A stretch of DNA of 10,195 bases, taken from the NCBI GenBank assembly GCA_019247245.1, contig JAFAPF010000043.1, positions 1-10,195 of the forward strand. The letters are read 5' to 3'. How positions within the stretch are numbered: position 1 is the first letter of the stretch; each line of letters begins with the position of its first letter. The notes beneath the pieces are model-generated. The model was not told where the DNA came from and searched no databases. It was given only the letters and a program-made list of their open reading frames with translations. The stretch comes from Rubrobacter sp. Lineage in GTDB: Bacteria; Actinomycetota; Rubrobacteria; Rubrobacterales; Rubrobacteraceae. The position numbers and the translations under genes were made by a program. This document shows positions 4,822 through 10,195 of the stretch, one piece after another.

Positions 4822-6736
4822 GGCCTTCGTCGGCTGAGTGGATGATGTCATCCGCGCCGGAAACAGCGACTGGTCCGGCGATGCCATCAGTGACAGCGAA
4901 CAGCTCGTTGGTCGTGTTGCTCGTCGCTCTCGTCCAGGTGATCTCGTCTGCCGAGGTGAGCACAACCCCCCCGCCACCAACCACTATCCATCCTTGAGGC
5001 GTTGCCGAGACGCCGCGCAACGTCACGTTGACGCCAGAGTCCGCCTCTCGCCAGTCGGTGGCATTCTCCGAGCGGAGAATGGTCCCGCCTACTCCCACCG
5101 CTACGTACTCCGAGGGGCTCGCTGTTACCGCCCGGAGCGTGAAGTTCGTGGCGGGGTCTGCCACCTTGGACCACCTCTTGCCGTCGGGCGACGTAATGAT
5201 GACGCCATCCATACCGACGGCAACGAAGCCAGCGGGCCCATACACGATGGTAAAGAGCAAGTCCTTCGTGGGGCTCGCCACCTGGGTCCACGTCGAACCA
5301 TCAGAAGAATTGAGGATCGTTCCACCCGCACCTACCACAACATGGAGACCGTTGGCGGCAGCACTAGACCATAGCTCCTGCCCAGTTCCGGAGACCTGCT
5401 TCGTGAACGATGTACCGTCGGCGGAGGTGAGTATGGTGCCGCCGGCCCCGGTCACGACCCAGAGGCCCTCGCCATACTGCGCGCTGCGCAGTTCGCGATC
5501 GGTCAATGCAGGCGTCGTGCTCCAGCTGGTTCCGTCAGTTGAAGCTAGGACCGTGCCGGCGTTGCCGACCGCCACGTAACTGTCACTCGATGCTCCAACA
5601 CCGTAGAGCGCCGCTACCTGTTCGTGCTCACCAGTGAATGTGGCGCCGTCAGGCGAAGCCAGCAACGTACCGCCTGATCCCGTGACGACCCACGTTCCAT
5701 CGCCGTAGGCCGTGCGCCACAGTTCTGTTCCGGGCACACCTGGGTTGCGAGCTGACCACGTGATGCCATCAGGAGAAGCGATCACGGTGTTGTTCGAACC
5801 GACCGCGAGGAACATTCCCGAACCGAAGCCGACACCGCGCAAGGCGTTCGTGGTGCCGCTCTCGCGCTTGGTCCAGGTCACGCCATCCGGAGACGTAAGC
5901 ACGACGCCCCCGCCCCCGGTGACGACGAACGTGTTGTTACCATATGCGACATCCCACAGCCAGTCACCGTTGTTCTGACGCACCGTCCATGCCGAACCAT
6001 CAGTTGATGTCGTTATGGCGCCTTGATCAGTAACTGCCACGAAGACGCCGTTGGCGTACGCAACATCGAAGAAATCGCCGGTCACCTGAGCGGCAACGGG
6101 AGTCCATTGCACGAGGTCGGTCGAGCGAAGGATGGTGCCGCTCTCGCCGACCACGACCCATACACCATCACCAAATGCCGCTCCTGAGAGCATATGATTG
6201 GTCTTGGTTTCGCGCTTTGTCCAAGTCCAGGTGTCTTCCGACGAAAGGATCGTGCCGCCTGTCCCTACCGCTAGATAGGTCTTATCATCAGTCGCAGCGC
6301 CACGCAATGTCTCGTCCGTCGGGGAGGGTACACGCTGCCAACTCTTCCCGTCGGTAGAATTTGCAATCACCCCACTGTTACCGACGACGACGAAGCCCTT
6401 ACTTCCATATGTGGAAGCCCACAGCAGGTTCGAGCCGATACCGGCTCCCGCCGATGACAGGGAGGTGGTGCCCCTGTCCGCGGTCGTGCCAGTCGACGGC
6501 GATGAGTTACTCGCCTCGTTGCTGCTGGCACACGCGGAGACGATCGCTGTGAAGACGACCAGGCCCAGCACGAACAACCAGTACCGCGAGGGCGAACGTT
6601 GGTCAGCCGCGTCGCGGTTGTCCGTCAACGGCCAACGCTCAGTCGTTCGACTGCTCTCGTTCGGCATGCTGGCCGCTGTAGACGACGCCCTGGGATAGTC
6701 CGGTGGCAGGTTCACCTTCTGGTTGACCTGCTTCAT
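4790..6736 (-). CDS. Lipoprotein-like surface protein with fourteen beta-propeller repeats (648 aa)
   Basis: ATG 6736 has GAGGAG six bases upstream. The N-terminus is a 50-residue polar tail, then a hydrophobic helix (about 52-67) ending in the lipobox V-S-A-C with Cys69. A Ser/Thr-rich linker (70-103) follows. The rest is fourteen units of 37-40 residues with the pattern L-(W/R)-x5-(Y/F)G-x4-VVVG-x-GG-T-ILxS-xDG-x-xWT. This resembles the Ycf48/BNR-like or sialidase-type propeller families. Fourteen equals two seven-bladed propellers. Units 5-9 alternate between VVTG-type and AVG-type blades, suggesting growth by two-blade duplication. The protein is likely exported and membrane-anchored, with a binding role; the ligand is unknown. 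The long tail before the lipobox is odd for a lipoprotein and may mean a type II anchor. The gene looks GC-richer than its neighbours and has no frameshift. Confidence 0.85.
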   Translation of the reverse strand: MKQVNQKVNLPPDYPRASSTAASMPNESSRTTERWPLTDNRDAADQRSPSRYWLFVLGLVVFTAIVSACASSNEASNSSPSTGTTADRGTTSLSSAGAGIGSNLLWASTYGSKGFVVVGNSGVIANSTDGKSWQRVPSPTDETLRGAATDDKTYLAVGTGGTILSSEDTWTWTKRETKTNHMLSGAAFGDGVWVVVGESGTILRSTDLVQWTPVAAQVTGDFFDVAYANGVFVAVTDQGAITTSTDGSAWTVRQNNGDWLWDVAYGNNTFVVTGGGGVVLTSPDGVTWTKRESGTTNALRGVGFGSGMFLAVGSNNTVIASPDGITWSARNPGVPGTELWRTAYGDGTWVVTGSGGTLLASPDGATFTGEHEQVAALYGVGASSDSYVAVGNAGTVLASTDGTSWSTTPALTDRELRSAQYGEGLWVVTGAGGTILTSADGTSFTKQVSGTGQELWSSAAANGLHVVVGAGGTILNSSDGSTWTQVASPTKDLLFTIVYGPAGFVAVGMDGVIITSPDGKRWSKVADPATNFTLRAVTASPSEYVAVGVGGTILRSENATDWREADSGVNVTLRGVSATPQGWIVVGGGGVVLTSADEITWTRATSNTTNELFAVTDGIAGPVAVSGADDIIHSADEGLTWQPAKRPA

Positions 6737-6810
6737 CTCTTACTCCTCGCACTGTGCCAACCCAATATCGGTCGTTTTTGAAACACACTGCAGGATATCG
6801 AAAACGAACC

Positions 6811-6950
6811 AGGTTGTTGAAAAAGTCGTTATCGGATCGGTCGGGGCTCCAAAACAAGTACTAAATAGGCTCAAAACCCCACAAAGGCAGGGACTTAAGC
6901 CCCTGAATGGGTCTCAGAGAGGGGGGCACGAAGAAGTTTTTCAACAGGCT
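6811..6950. mobile_element. Short element with terminal inverted repeats, copy B
   Basis: The ends are AGGTTGTTGAAAAAGT (6811-6826) and AGTTTTTCAACAGGCT (6935-6950), inverted copies with 3 mismatches in 16. The interior is a diverged version of 1750-1897, 8 bases shorter. It lies 74 bases upstream of the propeller gene start and ends five bases before the 91-bp attachment repeat begins. It may therefore have replaced the integrase end expected there, or may supply promoter sequence to the propeller gene. Confidence 0.65.
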
Positions 6951-6955
6951 CGGCG

Positions 6956-7046
6956 CTCACGTCGGATCTCTTTGATTTCTCCTGTTTTGCAGGTATTTAT
7001 GTGGCGCGCCCGGCAGGATTCGAACCTGCGACCCGCGGATTAGAAG
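6956..7046 (-). repeat. Attachment-site repeat A with tRNA-Arg(UCU) 3' half
   Basis: It aligns without gaps to 9521-9611; 63 of the 69 bases in 6978-7046 are identical, and the first 22 are weaker. Read on the minus strand, 7046-7002 is an exact tRNA 3' half. It has an anticodon loop CTTCTAA (anticodon TCT, Arg), stem TCCGC, variable GGGTC, T-arm GCAGG-TTCGAAT-CCTGC, acceptor CGGGCGC, G and CCA. No D-arm or 5' acceptor is present, and the similarity to the other copy stops at the anticodon loop, where tyrosine integrases commonly cross over. A conserved hairpin (CCTG-CAGG, 6981-6993) follows the tRNA end. Confidence 0.8.
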
Positions 7047-7141
7047 AGCGAGGCGACATGTTCACTGGGATTAGTCGGAGTTAGAGATCCTCCTACCTAA
7101 GCCTTTTGGTGTTCGCCTCGGTTCACCAGCGTTAACCGGCT

Positions 7142-7160
7142 CTACTGTAAAACTACTGTA
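7142..7160 (+). repeat. Paired direct repeat, candidate integrase arm site
   Basis: CTACTGTA occurs at 7142-7149 and 7153-7160, one helical turn apart (11 bp). The pair begins 96 bases to the right of the end of attachment repeat A. A comparable pair (TTGGTGTA twice) begins 97 bases right of repeat B. The matched geometry suggests arm-type binding sites for the integrase. Confidence 0.45.
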
Positions 7161-7453
7161 TTAGAGGAAAGGGGTCTGAGTCACATAAAGAGATATCCGG
7201 CCCTTGTATACAAATGTAAGAGCGGATAAAGGGACAAATCGATGAAAAACAGGTCTCTCGTTAGGGTGCCGTTCGGAAAAGAGGTATCCAACGAGGCTAC
7301 CAGCTGATACTGTCATAGGGTACTTATTTCTACATCCACAACCTTTAGAGTTTATCTACGTACGCCCCCCAACCTCTTGGCGGTGTACTGGCGTGAGTAA
7401 CAGCTTGTCTACCACTCCGAAATACCGAAAGGAGCTGAGTAAAGGTTAGAATG

Positions 7454-7488
7454 CCCCCCGAGCTGCAGAAATAAGCGCATGAGGGGGG
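7454..7488 (+). promoter_or_regulatory. Hairpin that could mask the acyltransferase ribosome site
   Basis: Six C residues (7454-7459) face six G residues (7483-7488) across a 23-base loop. The G-run is the only Shine-Dalgarno candidate for ATG 7496, seven bases away. Pairing would hide it, giving a translational off state. No aptamer is evident, so what would open it (a protein, RNA or temperature) is unknown. Confidence 0.4.
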
Positions 7489-7495
7489 AATAGAC

Positions 7496-9010
7496 ATGAG
7501 CGCAAGCGGCTTACTCTCGAGGCTACTCGGGAGAGATGCGGACGAGGACGACTCTAGACCCTATTCGGCCGAGGAGATCGAGACGAGGGGCTCCTGGAAA
7601 AAGAAGGAGCCTGAAGAGGTGCGACAGCTACGAGCCTTGAGCATTCAGCGTAGCACTGGGACGATCGCCAGCCTGCCACCTACCGTCTCGCAGGGACATG
7701 CGGAAACAAGTGTAGAGCTCACTCATGAAAAGCCTGCGCGTGAAGGAAAGCAAACCTCTGACCTAGACACTCGCAACGTGGTGATAGATGCTCTACGGGG
7801 CCTCGCCATCTTGAGTGTCGTGGGAACCCACATTGCCGGACAATGGAAGTATACTCCGACCGACTTCGGAGGTTCACTGCCGCAGCTAACCCTCCCTTTT
7901 TTGAATGTAGACGCCATAGACTTGGTTTTTTTGGGTACTTTAGGGCGTCCCGCCTTGTCAACCTTAGGAGTTTATCTATTCTTCCTCCTGAGCGGCTACC
8001 TGCTTCTCGGGTTAGAGGATGAGAGAAAGCGTAGGGGCACCTACAGCGTGCGCTCCTACGCCCTACGACGAGCGCTGCGCATCTTGCCCGCCTATTACGT
8101 CGCGATAGCGATCGTCGTGGTCATTGCATCGCTCATATTTTCCTCTGCCATCTCTCATGAATACATGGTCAAGTGGGGAGTTTTGCATCTCTTGTTTCTA
8201 TACGCAATTTTGGAACCCGTCAACGGGGCTGTATTGCATACCTACTGGTATTTGAATGTCGAGATGTTTAATTATTTATTGCTACCGTTCGTCGTTGCTT
8301 TGTTGCCGCGGCTGCGGCAACGTCTTGCACTCTCGGGGCTGCTATTCGTCCTTTCTTTAGGTGTACAGGTGTATATAGGCCAGAACGGTCTTCGCAGCGT
8401 AGAGGCTCTCGAAGCGGGTGCGCTCAACCTCTGGTTTCTATCCGAATTACCGGTTGTGATGTTCCTCTTTATGGTAGGGGGATTGCTGCGGATGACGATT
8501 GAGCGCTTGGGTAATCAGAAGCAGTCGCGGTGGCTTCCTTTGGTCAGCTCGGTTTTGCTCCTAGCGTCGTTGTCATTGTACGCGCTGCAGCCGTTGTTTG
8601 TTGCTAACCCTTTTATAGAGGAAATTCTGGGCAACGGGCAGATAGCGGTAATTGCTTTCTTTGCCTCAGCTGTGCTTGGTGCGCCGCTCTTGTCTAAGCT
8701 GTTGCGTTGGAGACTTCTAGCCTCCATAGGTCTGATCAGCTACTCGATGTATCTCTTAAACGACATAATTTATGCGGTAGCAGGAGCGGCCGGTGTTCTA
8801 GACCTCGTACGAGACTGGGCGGTGAGCGGAGGGTCCTCCTTAACGATGTGGATTGCCTTCTTTGCCTATATGGTAGGCCTCTTGGAGGTATGTATTATCG
8901 TTTCGCACCTCAGCTACCGTTATGTAGAGAGACCATTTCTGCGCAGCAAAACCTATTTGACCGCTGCGCCAAGCACTGCGGACTGCGCGAAGGCGAATTG
9001 TTGGAGTTGA
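7496..9010 (+). CDS. Acyltransferase-3 (OafA-like) membrane acetyl/acyltransferase
   Basis: The first ~93 residues are a polar, charged cytosolic extension. The Acyl_transf_3 domain begins with VIDALRGLAILSVVGTH (96-112), which contains the conserved His112. It continues with a GVYLFFLLSGYLL helix (158-170), YALRRALRILPAYY (188-201), and the TYWYLNVEMFNYLLLP segment (249-264). About ten membrane helices in all end in SYRYVERPF (473-481). Such enzymes move acetyl or other acyl groups onto surface polysaccharide, peptidoglycan or glycolipids; the substrate here is unknown. The family usually ends just after the ERPF motif. Here the last ~20 residues read out-of-frame integrase DNA, so the original C-terminus has been replaced. 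The start ATG 7496 has GGGGGGA upstream. It is the only intact cargo between the two attachment repeats. Confidence 0.85.
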   Translation: MSASGLLSRLLGRDADEDDSRPYSAEEIETRGSWKKKEPEEVRQLRALSIQRSTGTIASLPPTVSQGHAETSVELTHEKPAREGKQTSDLDTRNVVIDALRGLAILSVVGTHIAGQWKYTPTDFGGSLPQLTLPFLNVDAIDLVFLGTLGRPALSTLGVYLFFLLSGYLLLGLEDERKRRGTYSVRSYALRRALRILPAYYVAIAIVVVIASLIFSSAISHEYMVKWGVLHLLFLYAILEPVNGAVLHTYWYLNVEMFNYLLLPFVVALLPRLRQRLALSGLLFVLSLGVQVYIGQNGLRSVEALEAGALNLWFLSELPVVMFLFMVGGLLRMTIERLGNQKQSRWLPLVSSVLLLASLSLYALQPLFVANPFIEEILGNGQIAVIAFFASAVLGAPLLSKLLRWRLLASIGLISYSMYLLNDIIYAVAGAAGVLDLVRDWAVSGGSSLTMWIAFFAYMVGLLEVCIIVSHLSYRYVERPFLRSKTYLTAAPSTADCAKANCWS

Positions 9011-9493
9011 AGTGGTAAGACATAGATTTGGATGCGGGCAAACTCTCCGTGTGGCGCACGCTATCGGAGACTCGTACAGGACCTAAATTCGAGCGTCCGA
9101 AGAACGATAAGGGTTGCTCTAAACGCTTACCCAAAAATCCATAGAAGCCCTCAGAAGCCACAGTACGCCAGAACGAGGAGCGTCTAACGTTAGGCTCCGA
9201 GTAGGAAGACCACGGTCTAGTATCTCCCTCCCAGAGAGGTACCGCGATGAACTCAAAGAATCTAATCGCTCGCAGCTTCAAGCCTATCCTTGTAAAGGTC
9301 GGGCTACCCAAAACGGAACGTTTGCATGACCTACGCCATACGTGCGCCACACTTCTACTTTCCAGAGGCGTGCCCCAGAAATTCGTGCACGAACTTCTGG
9401 GGCACGCCAACATCTCGATAACCCTTCACCTACACTCACGTGCTACCAGGTATGGGTGATGCTGCCGGAGCGATGGACGAAGCACTAGGCTGA
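8941..9493 (+). pseudogene. Tyrosine integrase, C-terminal catalytic domain, decayed
   Basis: The catalytic domain is readable in pieces: CGLREGELLELKW (Arg I), then TAA 9016-9018, then DIDLDAGKLSVWRTLSETRT and GPKFERPKNDKG. A short frame slip follows near 9140-9165, then a TAG where Trp is expected before EDHGL. The next part is NSKNLIARSFKPILVKVGLP, LHDLRHTCATLLLSRGV (His-x-x-Arg) and ELLGHANISITLH. One more frameshift at about 9427-9430 puts the nucleophile Tyr in the next frame (YTHVLPGMGDAAGAMDEALG, stop 9491-9493). All active-site residues survive in the DNA, but no single frame contains them. The N-terminal arm and core-binding domains are gone, cut off where the acyltransferase reading frame enters. 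It would have catalysed integration at the tRNA-Arg site right next to it. Confidence 0.85.
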
Positions 9494-9497
9494 ACAG

Positions 9498-9538
9498 GTT
9501 AGAGTCAAAAAGACTCAACACTCGCGTCGGGCCTTTTT
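9498..9538 (+). terminator. Weak terminator-like structure after the integrase
   Basis: GTT-A-GAGTC (9498-9506) pairs with GACTC-AAC (9512-9519), with one bulge and an AAAAA loop. A run of five T residues follows only 14 bases later (9534-9538). The gap makes efficient termination doubtful. Confidence 0.3.
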
Positions 9539-9611
9539 ATCTTCTCCTGTTTTGCAGGTATTTATGTAGCGCGTCCGGCAGGATTCGAACCTACGATCTG
9601 CGGACTAGAAG
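9521..9611 (-). repeat. Attachment-site repeat B with mutated tRNA-Arg 3' half
   Basis: This is the second copy of the 91-bp repeat, 28 bases after the integrase stop. The tRNA 3' half (9611-9567, minus) has changed bases relative to copy A. CCA has become CTA, the variable region reads AGATC and the T-stem GTAGG, with the acceptor CGGACGC. It also lacks a 5' half, so it cannot be a working tRNA. The sequences right of copies A and B diverge at the anticodon loop. This is the expected place of an integrase crossover next to its own gene. Confidence 0.8.
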
Positions 9612-9707
9612 TTCTAGCCCACACGTTTCTGGAAGTATCAGAAACGGCTTGTTCAGGCCGGATTCTCTCGCCATGCGTTGCCTGATGTTTTTGGTCGTGT
9701 ACATGGG

Positions 9708-9797
9708 TTGGTGTAACAATTGGTGTAGAAAACCTCTACAGGTCACGTTAGCACCGTAGCCAGGCTAATCAATATTCGCCTTGGACCACTACACCGA
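9708..9797 (+). repeat. Candidate integrase arm sites right of repeat B
   Basis: TTGGTGTA occurs at 9708-9715 and 9720-9727 (12 bp apart), and an inverted near-copy, TACACCGA, at 9790-9797. The first pair begins 97 bases from the end of repeat B, matching the 96-base offset of the pair at 7142-7160. The rest of 9612-9929 has no gene or site I can support. Confidence 0.45.
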
Positions 9798-9929
9798 TTT
9801 GCACTATTATTGGCTCACTCGCCCCTTCAGTAATGCTTCTTTGAGAAGACCTCGTACCTGAGCACTACTGTGTCTATGGCGTTGCGGTCCAACTTGCTTA
9901 CAAACCGCTGTAGGTCCTATATTCTCAGG

Positions 9930-10195
9930 TTACCCGGACACGTTCGCTTCGAAAACACGTGGACTCACCCCAATGAGTTGTCGAAACGCCTCTAATGAGG
10001 CCACCAACTCCTCGGAGCGAACATCCCTCGTGATGAAGACGACGCGCGAACGGTGATCCTCGTCGGGCCACCCTTCGAGGTGATTAGGCGGGTGTATGAC
10101 GTGCTGGACACCGTTGAGCAAGATGGGTCCTGCCTCACCGACATCGAGAAGACCCTTCACACGCAAGACGGACTCACCCCGCGCATGAAGGAGCA
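9930..10195 (-). CDS. CobW/COG0523-family GTPase, C-terminal domain (partial at window edge)
   Basis: The frame is open to the right edge and reads LLHARGESVLRVKGLLDVGE, then PILLNGVQHVIHPPNHLEGW, PDEDHRSRVVFITRDV and a final helix, stopping at TAA 9930-9932. RVKG, LNGVQH and the RSRxVFI strand are hallmarks of the CobW C-terminal domain, which partners the P-loop GTPase domain of these metal chaperones. The GTPase part lies outside the window. The family's role is delivery of metal (often zinc, or cobalt for CobW itself); which metal cannot be read from this half. No frame damage is seen. Confidence 0.85.
   Translation of the reverse strand, partial: LLHARGESVLRVKGLLDVGEAGPILLNGVQHVIHPPNHLEGWPDEDHRSRVVFITRDVRSEELVASLEAFRQLIGVSPRVFEANVSG

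Larger units (their letters stand above)
7047..7495 (+). other. Arm region and long leader, no protein gene
   Basis: This gene-free stretch lies between attachment repeat A and the acyltransferase. Its first part is weakly similar to the sequence right of the other attachment repeat (about 7051-7070 with 9618-9636). The rest has no recognised riboswitch or clean -35/-10 pair. Two sites inside it are listed separately. Confidence 0.5.

Noticed and set aside
7002..7046. A functional tRNA-Arg gene
   Set aside because: Only the 3' half from the anticodon loop is present; there is no D-arm or 5' acceptor strand.
9708..9797. The TTGGTGTA repeats as a CRISPR-like array or a Zur operator for the CobW gene
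   Set aside because: There are too few copies for an array. The sites lie downstream of the CobW gene, and their spacing matches the pair next to the other attachment repeat.

Overview
The window reads as a decayed accessory region (a graveyard of mobile and integrative elements) in an actinobacterium. The integrase, CobW and sodium:calcium-antiporter fragments, the IS110 remnant and the small Cys-rich and HTH genes look to me like Rubrobacter or Thermoleophilia relatives. That lineage call is a recollection of family flavour, not a search result. Base composition shifts along the window: the beta-propeller gene looks GC-richer than the rest.

Layout. 1-472 holds no recognisable gene. 473-1690 is a broken IS110-family insertion sequence. 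1750-1897 is a short element with terminal inverted repeats; a second copy lies at 6811-6950. From about 3590 down to 1945 the minus strand carries a run of small genes: a degraded leader gene, a frameshifted sodium:calcium antiporter fragment, a strong intrinsic terminator, a tiny ORF, a frameshifted small gene, and an intact 115-aa membrane protein. 3797-4228 is an intact orphan gene bracketed by 16-bp exact repeats. 4447-4821 holds an excisionase-like HTH gene stopped by TGG->TAG and a truncated Cys-motif gene. 4790-6736 (minus) is an intact lipoprotein-like protein with fourteen ~40-residue beta-propeller units.

The right part is an integrative-element unit. Two 91-bp direct repeats (6956-7046 and 9521-9611) each contain the 3' half of a tRNA-Arg(UCU) gene, including CCA or its mutated form. 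Each is followed 96-97 bp later by a pair of short direct repeats that look like integrase arm sites. Between them lie an acyltransferase-3 membrane protein and, running into its 3' end, a decayed tyrosine integrase. The simplest reading is a 2.57-kb cargo unit, core-arm-acyltransferase-integrase-core, within a tandem array of elements inserted at the same tRNA. The window ends in the C-terminal domain of a CobW/COG0523 GTPase on the minus strand.

About six genes are broken by frameshifts or in-frame stops, whereas the membrane protein, the orphan gene, the propeller protein and the acyltransferase are intact. This suggests that the mobility machinery has decayed while some cargo is kept.
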